From 2-01-FULL-33-17 sp964401705 (lineage in GTDB: Bacteria; Patescibacteriota; Minisyncoccia; Phycocordibacterales; UBA9973), in the NCBI GenBank assembly GCA_964401705.1, contig CAYNZJ010000009.1, positions 1-32,818 on the forward strand: a stretch of DNA of 32,818 nt. Direction: 5' to 3'. Below, one piece after another: positions 13,904-22,538 of this stretch. Under the pieces are notes generated by a model, which had not been told where the DNA came from, searched no databases, and saw only the letters and a list, made by a program, of their open reading frames with translations. The position numbers were made by a program, and so were the translations under genes. How positions within the stretch are numbered: position 1 is the stretch's first letter; every line of letters starts with the position of its first letter.

Positions 13904-16489
13904 TTATAAAGACAAATATTTTTTTAATGCTATTTCATCTTGTTTTTGCCAAGCAATTGCTCCTTCAATTTTTTCATAAACTTGATTAAGGGTCATTTTA
14001 GTTCCAGGGGCAGGGTATTTTTTAAAGAATTCTTTCATATGTTTTAATGTGGGAGTATCAATAATTACGGATAGTCCATCAATAATTCTTGGTAATAAAT
14101 GCCCACCTTTGCCATATTTATCAACAAATTCACCCCAGTGATGCTGGATAAAGTTGTAAACTATTTCTGGGTGATTTGTTTCATTTAATAATCTGGCAAT
14201 TAATAGTGGTGTATCTTGCGAGCGGACCTTTTTACTATTGTAATATTCGAGAACCTCTAAAATATCTTTAGCTTTTAATACTGCTCCAAAGCTAGCCATG
14301 ATTCGCATTCTTTCTTCTTGAAGTGTTTCTTTTTCTAATATTTTCCATAGATTTAAATTATCATCTTTTGTCCCATAGCGAACAACGACTCGGTATACAC
14401 CTGCGCGTAGGTGAGGGGGGATTGTTGTTTTTTTGTCTCGGTATTTTTCTAGTGCTTGATTAATTAATTTTTCATAACCTAATTTGTATCCAGCATTTAA
14501 AATAATTGCCGAGCGCATTTTATGGTCATTGTTTTTTGTATCCCAAGAAAAATACTTCCAAAAGTTTTCAAATATATTTAAATAAAATTTTCTTAATTCA
14601 TTTTTAATTACAATATCTGATCCAAAAATATTTTCAATTTGAACCATTGTTACCCATAGCTCGGTTAATACAATATGGTTGTCTTCATTTTTGTAGAATT
14701 TTATAAATTCTAATACTTCATTAGTACTGGCTTTACCACATTGTGCTAATGCTCGCATATTACGAATCAATCCCATTCTTTGGATTGAACTCAAATTTTT
14801 ATTTTTAAAAGCTAGTTTTTGTTTTGCTATAAATTCTGGGCTGTAATCGATATGGATTAAATTACTTTCTTTATCATTTAATGTAACTGCATTTTTATCA
14901 AATGTAATTTTTGTAGAATTTTTAGCAGGCATTATATATGTGGATTTACCATCGTCCAGTGGTATTGGCCAAAGCTGAGGATTATCTTTAGTTTTTTTGT
15001 TCATTATTATTCGGTTTCGGTAATATCGGCATTGATGGCAGGTGGTTTTTCCACCAGCTGGCGAATTATCTTCTAAACTAACAACAGGGAACCCAGCTTG
15101 TTTGGTCCATGAGCCCATAACACGCTCGACTGGTTTATCTGATGATTTCTCTAGGAATTTCCATAAATCTTTTGTTGTAGCGTTAGTATAAGCATTGGCT
15201 TTTAAATATTTACTAATACCTGTGCGGAAATTTTTCTCTCCGACATATTCCGCAAGCATACGAATAACACTAGCGCCTTTTCGGTATGTAATGTCGTCAA
15301 ATATTTCATCGATTTTATGGGCATCCTCGATAGGGACCTCAATAGGGTGTGATGATTTTAATGCATCAAGACTAAGTGCCGCGCCCATATCACCTTGAGT
15401 AAATTCTTCCCAAATATTCCAAGCAGGGAATATAGCATCGATGGCTTTATATTCAATATAATTAGCAAATCCTTCGTTTAGCCACAAATCATCCCACCAA
15501 GACATTGTAACCAAGTTCCCAAACCATTGATGAGCAATTTCATGAGCAATAACTAATGCAATCCATTGTGTATTATGAAATGCACTATTGTTTTTATCCA
15601 TTAAAAGGCAAGTTTCGCGAAATGTTATTAACCCCCAGTTTTCCATTGCTGCTGATGCAAAATCTGGCAAGGCGACTAAATCCATTTTGTTTAATGGGTA
15701 TTTGATACCAAAATAATCTTCAAAATAATCCAAAACTTTAGGTGCTACATTTAATGCAAAACGACCTAATTCTGCTTTGCCTATTGGGGTATAGACATTA
15801 ACTAATGTTTTATTTTTTGATTTTGTGCTAATTTTTTCAAACTTACCAATACACCAAGCCAATAAATATGTAGACATTACTGGTGTTGGAGCAAAAACAT
15901 ATTCAGTTTTGTCATTTGTTTTATCTGAAACAATTGATCTTTTTAGATTATTTATTTTGATAACTTCGGTATTGCTAATTGCGCTATATTGTTTGTCGAC
16001 TATTAATTTTAAATTAAAGATTGCTTTCATTTCTGGTTCATCAAAACATGGGAGTGCTCTGCGCGCATCGATAGCTTCAAATTGCGTTGCACCAATTAAT
16101 TCTTCACCATTTTTATGGTCATATTTTGAAATATAAAATCCACGTAAATCATCGTGAATAAGGCCAGTGTAGCTAATCGAAACTTCCCAGAGTCCTGTAA
16201 TTTTTTTAGGGACTTCCAGTACCATTACATTATCTTTTTCAAGGTAAGTTATTTTTGGGATAAAAGATTCTTTTTCAGATTTTTTTGATTTTGTAATTTC
16301 ACGGATAAAAACTGCTCCAATAGTTAGTTCTTTGGAGTGTAAATAAATTTTATTTGTTGGTTCGGTAATCTTAATATCAATGACAACGCTCGCATTAAAA
16401 GTCTGGGCAGTTAAATCCGGCTCGATAGCTAAATCGTATTTAACTGGTTTGATATTTTTGGGTAATCTAAAAGGGGATTTTGTTTTCAT
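13904..16489 (-). CDS. M1 family aminopeptidase
   Basis: This zinc enzyme removes residues from the N-terminus of peptides, probably in the cytoplasm, as no signal peptide is present. The 861-residue sequence has the N-terminal beta-sandwich (NIKPVKYDLAIEPDL...), the exopeptidase motif SAAMENWG (about 280), the zinc site HEIAHQWFGNLVTMSWWDDLWLNEGFA (about 318-344), the catalytic tyrosine in DDITYRKGASVIRM, and the C-terminal helical ERAP1-like domain. It is the length of eukaryote-like M1 enzymes (APE2/puromycin-sensitive type). TATAAT lies 6 bases before the ATG, predicting a leaderless message. The segment NSPAGGKTTCHQC coincides with a GC-rich hairpin near 15040-15068, possibly another repeat insertion. 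A peptide-scavenging role fits a host-dependent cell. Confidence 0.93.
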   Translation of the reverse strand: MKTKSPFRLPKNIKPVKYDLAIEPDLTAQTFNASVVIDIKITEPTNKIYLHSKELTIGAVFIREITKSKKSEKESFIPKITYLEKDNVMVLEVPKKITGLWEVSISYTGLIHDDLRGFYISKYDHKNGEELIGATQFEAIDARRALPCFDEPEMKAIFNLKLIVDKQYSAISNTEVIKINNLKRSIVSDKTNDKTEYVFAPTPVMSTYLLAWCIGKFEKISTKSKNKTLVNVYTPIGKAELGRFALNVAPKVLDYFEDYFGIKYPLNKMDLVALPDFASAAMENWGLITFRETCLLMDKNNSAFHNTQWIALVIAHEIAHQWFGNLVTMSWWDDLWLNEGFANYIEYKAIDAIFPAWNIWEEFTQGDMGAALSLDALKSSHPIEVPIEDAHKIDEIFDDITYRKGASVIRMLAEYVGEKNFRTGISKYLKANAYTNATTKDLWKFLEKSSDKPVERVMGSWTKQAGFPVVSLEDNSPAGGKTTCHQCRYYRNRIIMNKKTKDNPQLWPIPLDDGKSTYIMPAKNSTKITFDKNAVTLNDKESNLIHIDYSPEFIAKQKLAFKNKNLSSIQRMGLIRNMRALAQCGKASTNEVLEFIKFYKNEDNHIVLTELWVTMVQIENIFGSDIVIKNELRKFYLNIFENFWKYFSWDTKNNDHKMRSAIILNAGYKLGYEKLINQALEKYRDKKTTIPPHLRAGVYRVVVRYGTKDDNLNLWKILEKETLQEERMRIMASFGAVLKAKDILEVLEYYNSKKVRSQDTPLLIARLLNETNHPEIVYNFIQHHWGEFVDKYGKGGHLLPRIIDGLSVIIDTPTLKHMKEFFKKYPAPGTKMTLNQVYEKIEGAIAWQKQDEIALKKYLSL

Positions 16490-16532
16490 TCTTCTATTAT
16501 ACCGATTAACCCCAAAAAATCCATTATATTGA

Positions 16533-16608
16533 CCCCGTAGTGAATATTCGACTGACTAAATCTTATATTTAGTCTTTGTTTTTAAAAGGTCGAATATCTA
16601 CTACCGGG
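16533..16608. repeat. Palindromic element, CCCCGTAGT family, long copy
   Basis: The arms CCCCGTAGTGAATATTCGAC and GTCGAATATCTACTACCGGG enclose a hairpin GACTAAAT/ATTTAGTC (16553-16573). The ends match the short copy at 120-155. The right end runs directly into the TTGACA box of the next gene, so the element borders that gene's promoter. Confidence 0.7.
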
Positions 16609-16637
16609 TTGACATACCTTTTACAAAGGCGTATATT
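16609..16637 (+). promoter_or_regulatory. Promoter of the zinc-ribbon gene
   Basis: TTGACA (16609-16614) and TATATT (16632-16637) have a 17-bp spacer. The -35 box begins at the base after the palindromic element. The leader is about 20 bases and has no Shine-Dalgarno. Confidence 0.75.
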
Positions 16638-16662
16638 TTGAGTAAATATAAAGATATCTATC

Positions 16663-16941
16663 ATGAAAATAACAGTATTTGACCCAAAAACAATGGGTCC
16701 AACCGAAATTGAAATCCCTGGGGACTTATCTTATTTTTGCCCTAAATGTGGGGCGAGTGTAGACCATAATCTAGAGCTAAACCAACAAAAAGAATTAGTA
16801 GTAAATTGTGGGAATTGTGGGGAATTTGATGTCCCTCCTGTAGAAAAAACACGGGAAGAAATTAAAGAAAAATTCATAGAGCAGAATGCTCAACAAGAAA
16901 TCAATAACATGTTTTCTCCTGTTGACGATCCACCTTGGTAG
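16663..16941 (+). CDS. Small zinc-ribbon protein, 92 aa
   Basis: The protein has an N-terminal strand segment (MKITVFDPKTMGPTEIEIPG), then two CxxC pairs (CPKCG at about 26-30 and CGNCG at about 49-53) that would bind one zinc ion as a ribbon, and an acidic, helical C-terminal tail ending in DDPPW. No signal peptide is seen, so it is cytoplasmic. I do not recognise a specific family; nucleic-acid or protein binding is the usual use of such ribbons. It is a single gene with its own promoter and terminator. Confidence 0.7.
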   Translation: MKITVFDPKTMGPTEIEIPGDLSYFCPKCGASVDHNLELNQQKELVVNCGNCGEFDVPPVEKTREEIKEKFIEQNAQQEINNMFSPVDDPPW

Positions 16942-16958
16942 AGAAATTCTAAAAAATA

Positions 16959-16986
16959 AAAAAGCCCCAAATGGGGCAATTTTTAT
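16959..16986. terminator. Terminator between the zinc-ribbon gene and gdhA
   Basis: GCCCC and GGGGC pair across AAAT, flanked by an A-run on the left and a T-run on the right. It can serve both converging genes. Confidence 0.75.
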
Positions 16987-17009
16987 TTCTGTGATTTAGA
17001 GTAGGTGAT

Positions 17010-18230
17010 TTATTTCAACGCAACTTCTAGTCGCTCTAGTGCCAGTAGAAATGCTGCTCGGCGCATGTCGGTTTTTAATTCGATAGATTTTTGATAGACA
17101 TTTTTTGATTGTAGTTTTTGGTTATCTTCTAGCTTTTTATTTACATCTTGTTCTGTCCAATGTTCACCTTTAAGATTTTGTTCCCATTCGTAGGTAGATA
17201 CTGTTACTCCACCACCATTAGCTAAAATATCGGGGATAACAGTTACACCTTTATTTAATAAAATATCATCAGCTTCGGGTGTTGTTGGGCCATTGGCTAA
17301 TTCCAATACACATTTTGTTTGAATTCTATCGGCATTATCTTGAGTAATTTGGTTTTCTAGTGCAGCTGGGATAAGTACATCAACAGGTAATTCAAGTAAT
17401 GCTTCTTCACTAATTGTTACAGTTCCTGGCATACCGGACAGTGCTCCATTTTCAGCTTTCCAGTCAAGTGCTTCTTTAACACTGATTCCATTTTCATTAT
17501 AAATAGCACTTTTAGAATCAGCAAGTGCTAAGATTTTGTGACCCATATTTTCAAATGTTTGAGCTGCAAAACTTCCAACATTACCAAACCCTTGAATAGC
17601 TACAGTACATGACACCGGTAATTTTAAATCCTCGCGAATTGCATCCCAAGCAAAAAATCCACCTAGTCCAGTTGCTGCAGTTCGGCCTTCAGAGCCACCA
17701 TTGTCTAGTGGTTTACCAGTAAATGTGGCTTTGGTTTTGTCTCCAGTTATTTTTTCGTACTCATCACTCATCCAAGACATAATCTCGGGTGTTGTGTTTA
17801 CATCTGGGGCTGGGACATCCTTTTTAGGTCCAATAGCATCAGCTAACCCCCGAACCCATCCACGAGATAGATTTTCAAGTTCAGTTTTTGATAAAGTTTT
17901 AGGGTCAACAGTAATTCCACCCTTACCACCACCCATAGGAATATTTGCAATTGCACATTTTAATGCCATCCAAAAAGCGAGGGCTTTAACTTCATCAATG
18001 TTTGTATCAATATGGTATCTAATACCACCTTTGTATGGTCCACGTAGGGAATTGTACTGTACACGGTATCCATGAAATATCTTTTCTTCGCCATTATCCA
18101 TAATAACTGGGATAGCAATATCTATTTCTCTTTCTGGTTGAGCTAATCTATCTAATAGTCTTTTGCTAACTGGTTTTACGTTGTTAGCTCGAGCTAATTG
18201 AGATAGGGCATTTTGATATGGGTTTTGCAT
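17010..18230 (-). CDS. gdhA: Glu/Leu/Phe/Val dehydrogenase (glutamate dehydrogenase-like)
   Basis: The enzyme interconverts glutamate and 2-oxoglutarate plus ammonia with NAD(P). The 406-residue protein has the N-terminal dimerisation/substrate domain with GPYKGGIRYH and the catalytic-lysine region IPMGGGKGGI (about 93-102), the conserved KDVPAPDVNT, and the Rossmann domain with AIQGFGNVGSFAA (about 211-223) and ANGPTTPEAD. The closing LANGGGVTVSTYEWEQN is also typical. Glutamate is the likely substrate, but leucine or other branched acids cannot be excluded from sequence alone. A TATAAT box lies 30 bases upstream (minus strand, 18261-18266), so this mRNA has a short leader. Confidence 0.92.
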   Translation of the reverse strand: MQNPYQNALSQLARANNVKPVSKRLLDRLAQPEREIDIAIPVIMDNGEEKIFHGYRVQYNSLRGPYKGGIRYHIDTNIDEVKALAFWMALKCAIANIPMGGGKGGITVDPKTLSKTELENLSRGWVRGLADAIGPKKDVPAPDVNTTPEIMSWMSDEYEKITGDKTKATFTGKPLDNGGSEGRTAATGLGGFFAWDAIREDLKLPVSCTVAIQGFGNVGSFAAQTFENMGHKILALADSKSAIYNENGISVKEALDWKAENGALSGMPGTVTISEEALLELPVDVLIPAALENQITQDNADRIQTKCVLELANGPTTPEADDILLNKGVTVIPDILANGGGVTVSTYEWEQNLKGEHWTEQDVNKKLEDNQKLQSKNVYQKSIELKTDMRRAAFLLALERLEVALK

Positions 18231-18356
18231 GTAATTATTTTGTTCCTGATAATAAGGTTAATTATAGCAGAAAAATATTTAATCTGCGATGATAGTATTA
18301 TAGCACCATGTGATTTTAACACATAGAAATCAACCATTTTAAGCATATTACAGCTA

Positions 18357-18386
18357 TTGACAAATAGGGGTATTATATGCTATAAT
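18357..18386 (+). promoter_or_regulatory. Promoter of the 18393 gene, leaderless type
   Basis: TTGACA (18357-18362) and TATAAT (18381-18386) are perfect boxes with an 18-bp spacer, and the ATG follows after 6 bases. The transcript should start at or next to the start codon. Confidence 0.85.
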
Positions 18387-18392
18387 AGGGGT

Positions 18393-18989
18393 ATGAAAAA
18401 TTATAAAATCATTACAGCTATTTTTGTTTTTGGAACTTTAATAATCCCAGGGTTAACTTTGGCAAATAGTCAATTCTATCCACAAGGTGGGTTTTACGAA
18501 GAACCACCAGTTCAATCTGTTGGAACAGTAATTAACGCAAATTCAAATACTAGTTCAAATACAATGATTGATCCAGCCGATAGTTTACCAACAGGGAATT
18601 TATTAGGAATAAAAATAAAAAGTAAAGCTGAACGTCAAGCCGAGCAAGATACAGAAGATGCAGCTAAAGCTCGAGCAGTAGAAGATGCTCGTGTTGCTAG
18701 AAATTCTGACGGAAGTTTAGCTTATGGTTATACAAATGGTGCTGGGGCACAATATACAAATGGTACTAGATATGTTGATGCACGAATAGCTACAAATAAT
18801 CGATCATTTTCTGGTAATTCAAATCTTGCAGCTGCGGGTAGTTTGTTTAGTCAAAACTTTTTACCAGATACTGTAGGTGAATGGGTAATAGCTTTAATTC
18901 TAATTGCAATTTTATTTGCCATTATTCGAGCATTTACTGAAAAGATGAATGCGAGTCGAGTAAAAGCTCATGCTCATATGGCTCACTAA
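18393..18989 (+). CDS. Exported membrane-anchored protein, unknown
   Basis: The 198-residue protein has a signal peptide (MKNYKIITAIFVFGTLIIPGLTLA), a Ser/Asn-rich stretch, a charged helical segment (KIKSKAERQAEQDTEDAAKARAVEDAR as a likely coiled coil, about 68-98), a Gly/Asn/Tyr-rich region, and a C-terminal membrane helix (about 166-184) followed by a basic tail ending in HAHMAH. The layout, exported body plus C-terminal anchor, is the same as in the 2838-4538 surface protein. I do not recognise a family. The start is fixed by the promoter and signal peptide. Confidence 0.7.
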   Translation: MKNYKIITAIFVFGTLIIPGLTLANSQFYPQGGFYEEPPVQSVGTVINANSNTSSNTMIDPADSLPTGNLLGIKIKSKAERQAEQDTEDAAKARAVEDARVARNSDGSLAYGYTNGAGAQYTNGTRYVDARIATNNRSFSGNSNLAAAGSLFSQNFLPDTVGEWVIALILIAILFAIIRAFTEKMNASRVKAHAHMAH

Positions 18990-19006
18990 AATTAAAAATA
19001 ATAAAT

Positions 19007-19039
19007 AAAAAATCCTTTAGTTAATCTAAAGGATTTTTT
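19007..19039 (+). terminator. Terminator of the 18393 gene
   Basis: AAAAAATCCTTTAG pairs with CTAAAGGATTTTTT across a 5-base loop. The TATAAT of the next gene begins 5 bases later, so that gene's -35 region lies within this hairpin. Confidence 0.85.
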
Positions 19040-19056
19040 ATGTTATAATACACCGT

Positions 19057-19656
19057 ATGGCAATACCATTAAAACAATGGCACCGTTTAGGTAGAAAAAC
19101 TTTCTGGCTTTTTTTATTCCGTAGTGGTAATTTCTTTTTACTTTTACTTTTGTTAAGTGTTTGGTTTACTTATAATGTAGTTTTTACTACTAAAAAAGAT
19201 TCTTTTAATCAATTTTTTGTAGAGCATCCTAATTGGTATGTTGATGGTTCTTTTATTCTTATGATGTTATGGCTTACAATGTTAGGTTATTTAATTGTTG
19301 TTCTTTTGCGGGGGTGGGTACTTTATCGGCAATATAAATTTATGCTGGATGAGCATGCTTTTTATGTGAGACGAGGGATATTTTTTATCAAAGAAGTTGT
19401 TATTCCTTATCGTCAAATCCAAAATGTTGAAATCAAAAGACCATATCTTTATCGCTTTATTGGTTTAGCTGAACTTGATACTACAACCATTGGTGGGGAA
19501 GAAGCATTACACGGATTAGGTAAAAAAAAGCGAAACCTTTTACCTATTGTTGATCATAGAATAGCTAAAGCTTTAGCCCATGAATTAGTTCATCGTGGTG
19601 GGTCGTCCGGGGGTATTGTTGTAACCGAAGAAGAGGAAAACCCTTTAAATCAATAA
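19057..19656 (+). CDS. bPH2 (bacterial PH-like) domain membrane protein
   Basis: The 199-residue protein has two membrane helices (about 22-42 and 66-90) and then a bacterial PH-like domain of the YdbS/YdbT type: YKFMLDEHAFYVRRGIFFIKEVVIPYRQIQNVEIKRPYLYRFIGLAELDTTTIGG. The Y(R/K)QIQNVE signature is characteristic. The family is common and its function is not firmly known; a role in the cell envelope is likely. TATAAT ends 7 bases before the ATG. The DedA gene starts 3 bases after the stop, so the two form an operon. Confidence 0.85.
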   Translation: MAIPLKQWHRLGRKTFWLFLFRSGNFFLLLLLLSVWFTYNVVFTTKKDSFNQFFVEHPNWYVDGSFILMMLWLTMLGYLIVVLLRGWVLYRQYKFMLDEHAFYVRRGIFFIKEVVIPYRQIQNVEIKRPYLYRFIGLAELDTTTIGGEEALHGLGKKKRNLLPIVDHRIAKALAHELVHRGGSSGGIVVTEEEENPLNQ

Positions 19657-19659
19657 TAT

Positions 19660-20259
19660 ATGAGCCTATTGTCGATATTTACATCATTTGGGGTTTTTGG
19701 TTTAGGTGCAGTTATTATAATTGAAACTGGTTTTTTGCCAGCATTTTTTTTACCAGGGGATACATTACTCTTTAGTGCGGGGTATTTTATTAATCGCGGA
19801 GAATTATCAATCCAAAATGCTATTTTGGTTTTAGGAGTTTCTGCTTTTTTGGGGAATGTCTTAGGGTATTTTATGGGTCAATTAGCTGAAAAGAAAATTG
19901 AAAATTATATAGAAAAACATAAAGAAAAACTAAACCCTGCTTTTGAAAAAACAAAAAGATTTTTTGCTAAGTATGGTTTATTAACATTAATTATTGCAAG
20001 ATTCATTCCACTAGTTAGAACCGTAACCCCTTTTTTAGCAGGGGTAACAAATCTTAAAAAAGGACCATTTTTATTCGTCTCATTTATTTCGGGGTTTATT
20101 TGGGTTACTGTAGGTCTTGCTTTGGGTAACTTTTTTGGGACATCTGTTCCTAATATGGATTATTTTGTAACTCTTGTTGTTATTGTAGCTGTAGCGGTTG
20201 CAGTTTTTCCTATAGTTTTTCCACTCGTTAAAAAATTTTTAAAAAGTAATAAAAATTAA
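19660..20259 (+). CDS. DedA family membrane protein
   Basis: The 199-residue integral membrane protein has the DedA (SNARE-associated/VTT) signature: a first hairpin with ETGFLPAFFLPGDTLLFSAGYF, the segment FLGNVLGYFMGQLAEKK, then LIIARFIPLVRTVTPFLAGV and the final helices. Family members flip phospholipids or undecaprenyl phosphate across the membrane or maintain the proton gradient. It follows the bPH2 gene directly. Its TAA overlaps the stop codon of the convergent HPF gene by about 4 bases. Confidence 0.92.
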   Translation: MSLLSIFTSFGVFGLGAVIIIETGFLPAFFLPGDTLLFSAGYFINRGELSIQNAILVLGVSAFLGNVLGYFMGQLAEKKIENYIEKHKEKLNPAFEKTKRFFAKYGLLTLIIARFIPLVRTVTPFLAGVTNLKKGPFLFVSFISGFIWVTVGLALGNFFGTSVPNMDYFVTLVVIVAVAVAVFPIVFPLVKKFLKSNKN

Positions 20260-20639
20260 TATTTAGAAGTAAAAGGATTTCTTTTTGATATTCCTTTTAA
20301 CATTTTTTTAATACTACGAGCTCCTCGGTTAAACAATGTAGACGAGCGTCCTTTTTTGCTTTTTAATTCTGATATTATTTGGTCTTTTGCATCATTAATT
20401 GCCAGATATAAATCATGTTTTAGAGATTCTGCATAAAAATTATTTTCTCCAGATTTTATATTAAATTCTGCTTTAAAAATGTCCCCCTTGTTATGGTGGT
20501 TAGTAGTGCGTCCAACTTCAACTTGAACTATTGCTTTATCATTATTTAAAAATTTATTAATCGTAGTTAGCCGGTCGTTTATATGATCATTTATTGCAAT
20601 TGTTAATTCCATATTTGTAGCTTTGATATTTTTTATCAT
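20256..20639 (-). CDS. hpf: Ribosome hibernation promoting factor (short HPF/RaiA type)
   Basis: The 127-residue protein has the HPF/RaiA fold order: IKATNMELTIAINDHINDRLTTINKFL, then a strand with VQVEVGRTTNHHNKGDIFKAEFNIK, then the second helix SLKHDLYLAINDAKDQIISELKSKKGR and a basic tail. Such proteins bind the 30S decoding centre of idle ribosomes. It lacks the extra C-terminal domain of long HPF. TATAAT (minus strand, 20685-20690) lies 45 bases upstream, so this message has a real leader, unlike many neighbours. The convergent DedA gene shares its stop region. Confidence 0.88.
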   Translation of the reverse strand: MIKNIKATNMELTIAINDHINDRLTTINKFLNNDKAIVQVEVGRTTNHHNKGDIFKAEFNIKSGENNFYAESLKHDLYLAINDAKDQIISELKSKKGRSSTLFNRGARSIKKMLKGISKRNPFTSKY

Positions 20640-20737
20640 AAATTTATTTTTTACTTAATTTAATAATAAAGACCTTGTGGGTATATTATAGCATATTAAC
20701 TAGTAACCAAAATGTTACTCGTTTTGTATCTTTGTTG

Positions 20738-20743
20738 TATAAT
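20738..20743 (+). promoter_or_regulatory. -10 box of the DoxX operon
   Basis: TATAAT stands 29 bases before the ATG at 20773, with a T/G-rich stretch in the -35 region. It is divergent from the hpf promoter about 50 bases away. Confidence 0.5.
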
Positions 20744-20772
20744 ATAAGTATTATTATTTAACTTTATTTTTT

Positions 20773-21210
20773 ATGCAAAAAATTATTTATGGTTTATTAA
20801 GATTTTCTATGGGGTTCATATTTTTATGGGCATTCTTTGATAAGACTTTTGGTTTAGGTTTTGCTACTAAATTTGAAAATGCTTGGATTCGTGGGGGATC
20901 ACCAACAACTGGGTTTTTAAGCTTTGGAGTAAAAGGTCCACTTGCTGAAATTTTCCAATTGCTTGTGGGTATACCTGTTATTGATTGGTTGTTTATGGTA
21001 GGGTTACTATTTGTTGGTTTAACTTTGATATTTAATCGTTTTGTAAAATGGGGGGCAGTAGCAGGAAGCATAATGTTATTTTTAATGTATTTAGCATTAC
21101 TTTGGCCAGAAAATAATCCGGTAATTGATGACCATTTAGTTTATATTTTAGTTTTGATTTTAATTGGTTTAAACACAAATAACCAAAAACAAATTAGTTC
21201 AAAATATTAA
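20773..21210 (+). CDS. DoxX family membrane protein
   Basis: The 145-residue protein has four membrane helices and the DoxX pattern: LRFSMGFIFLWAFFDKTFGLGFAT near the start, PLAEIFQLLVGIPVIDWLFMVGLLFVGLTLIFN in the middle and YLALLWPENNPVIDDHLVYILVLILIGL at the end, with the conserved histidine in the last loop. The family is related to the DoxD subunit of thiosulfate:quinone oxidoreductase; many members have no known function. The next gene starts 6 bases after the stop. Confidence 0.82.
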   Translation: MQKIIYGLLRFSMGFIFLWAFFDKTFGLGFATKFENAWIRGGSPTTGFLSFGVKGPLAEIFQLLVGIPVIDWLFMVGLLFVGLTLIFNRFVKWGAVAGSIMLFLMYLALLWPENNPVIDDHLVYILVLILIGLNTNNQKQISSKY

Positions 21211-21216
21211 TAAAAA

Positions 21217-21780
21217 ATGGAAAGATTGCATAAAATATATAAATCTTGGAAATATAAAAATACTTTCTTTTTAATAGTTAGCTTGTTTGTGCTTTTTTAT
21301 GTTACTGGTACTAATATTGGGCAACAAGCAATGAGTAGTATTGCTAAGCTTGGTTATATTGGATCTTTTGTTGCAGGTATCTTTTTTGTTTCTACTTTTA
21401 CAGTTGCCCCCGCAAGTGTTGTTTTGTTTAAACTCACGCAAATATATAATCCCTTATTGATTGCTTTGAGTGCTGGGCTTGGTGCAGTTATTGGTGACTA
21501 TGTAATATTTCGGTTTCTTAAGGATAATGTTTTTGAAGAAATTAAACCTATTTTTATGAAACTAGGTGGTTCAAATTTATCCCGACTTATGAGTACACCT
21601 TATTTTGCTTGGCTTGCTCCTGCTCTTGGGGCTTTGATTATTGCATCACCTTTTCCTGATGAAATAGGTGTAGGGCTTATGGGAATTTCAAAATTAAAAA
21701 ATTGGCAGTTCCTTATAATTTCTTTTTTACTTAATAGTTTAGGTATATTAATTATTATTACAATAGCAAAATCTGTATAA
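21217..21780 (+). CDS. Multi-pass membrane protein, possibly VTT/DedA-like
   Basis: The 187-residue protein has about five hydrophobic segments (about 17-33, 46-66, 70-100, 128-145, 163-184). The motif ALSAGLGAVIGDYVIFRFLKD and the later ASPFPDEIGVGLMGISKLK recall the two halves of the DedA/VTT fold, but the match is weak. It shares a transcript with DoxX, and a DedA gene lies nearby, so it belongs to the membrane cluster at 18393-21780. I would call it hypothetical with a possible VTT relationship. Confidence 0.55.
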   Translation: MERLHKIYKSWKYKNTFFLIVSLFVLFYVTGTNIGQQAMSSIAKLGYIGSFVAGIFFVSTFTVAPASVVLFKLTQIYNPLLIALSAGLGAVIGDYVIFRFLKDNVFEEIKPIFMKLGGSNLSRLMSTPYFAWLAPALGALIIASPFPDEIGVGLMGISKLKNWQFLIISFLLNSLGILIIITIAKSV

Positions 21781-22081
21781 TTTTTCGAACCCCACAAGGT
21801 AATAAAAAATAACCTTACAATCCAACAACTGGCGGAAAGGCTATTTTTTGAGGCTCCTCTGGTAGGGATCTCGACTACCTCCCTAGGTGACTTTCCAAAA
21901 GCTGGCGGGGATCTCGTCTTACAGACGCTGTACACCTTTTCCATTTATTCAAAATTAAAAATTTCTCATAAATAAGGAAAAGCTTTTCGATCCCTAACGA
22001 AATGTCTTCCAGACATTTCTCCGAATGGGGATGGTATTCGAATAAGTACCTTAAAAGAAAGATGGTTTTGTTATAACATGG
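21781..22081. other. Repeat-rich intergenic stretch without a gene
   Basis: This stretch holds a hairpin AAGGT/ACCTT after the membrane gene (about 21797-21817), a sequence resembling the 3' end of a tRNA on the minus strand (GGCTCCTCTGGTAGGGATCT at 21853-21872), one copy of the covarying hairpin element (21903-21939), and a perfect 9-bp hairpin GAAATGTCT/AGACATTTC at 21999-22019. Open frames across it are made of repeat sequence and are not believed to be genes. Confidence 0.6.
21903..21939 (-). repeat. Covarying hairpin repeat, copy A
   Basis: On the plus strand it reads GGGGATCT, stem CGTC, loop TTACA, stem GACG, then CTGTACACCTTT. Copy B at 22546-22583 has the same flanks and loop, but the stem is TTCC/GGAA. 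All four stem pairs differ yet still pair, so the hairpin itself is conserved. Confidence 0.65.
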
Positions 22082-22495
22082 TTAGTTGGGATATGTTCTT
22101 TTTAAATAAGTTACGAAGTTGTCTATGCACTTTTTTTGAACTTCAGAAAATTCGCTTACATCCATTTCTTTATCGACTAAGTAAGAAAACATGAGATCTA
22201 TTAAAACGTCAGCCGTTTCTGGATCTTCTAAAACAAGAAGCATACAAGTGGGTAGATAATAACGTCTAGCTTCATCTGTTAAAAAAGCACCATAGTTATA
22301 GACGAGTTTTTCATCTCTCTTTAATTCTTGCCATTTTTTGCCTTTGAAAACCGCAAGTACAGTATTACCTTCATAATCAGGATACTGTTCAGCGTAAGGA
22401 GAATAATGAACAATTAAGTTATCACCAGGATAAAACGTATCTTCAAAGACTGCTTTAATTTCTTTAACTAGTTCATCCTTATCAATTTTTTCCAT
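22082..22495 (-). CDS. Small soluble protein, possibly DUF6714-like
   Basis: The 137-residue protein starts MEKIDKDELVKEIKAVF and includes FYPGDNLIVHYSPYAEQYPDYEG, KKWQEL, and FLTDEARRYYLPTCMLLVLEDPETADVLIDL, ending FSEVQKKCIDNFVTYLKRTYPN. The order (acidic helix, PGDxxIV, W-x-E-L, AxxYYLP) resembles the small DUF6714 family, which has no firm function. It is soluble with no signal peptide. I chose the ATG at 22495 because TATAAT lies 6 bases before it; a longer frame extends upstream only into repeat sequence. Confidence 0.6.
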   Translation of the reverse strand: MEKIDKDELVKEIKAVFEDTFYPGDNLIVHYSPYAEQYPDYEGNTVLAVFKGKKWQELKRDEKLVYNYGAFLTDEARRYYLPTCMLLVLEDPETADVLIDLMFSYLVDKEMDVSEFSEVQKKCIDNFVTYLKRTYPN

Positions 22496-22538
22496 AAAAC
22501 AATTATACCAAAAAATTATACCAAAAACAGTCTTTATT

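Noticed and set aside
21600..21944. 114-codon minus-strand frame (start MEKVYSVCKTRSPP)
   Set aside because: It is made of the covarying hairpin repeat and tRNA-end-like words, then runs antisense to the 21217 membrane gene.
21781..22081. tmRNA or 4.5S RNA in the structured gap
   Set aside because: No SsrA tag frame, no tRNA-like 5'/3' pair, and no SRP GGUCAGG...AGCAGCC core were found.
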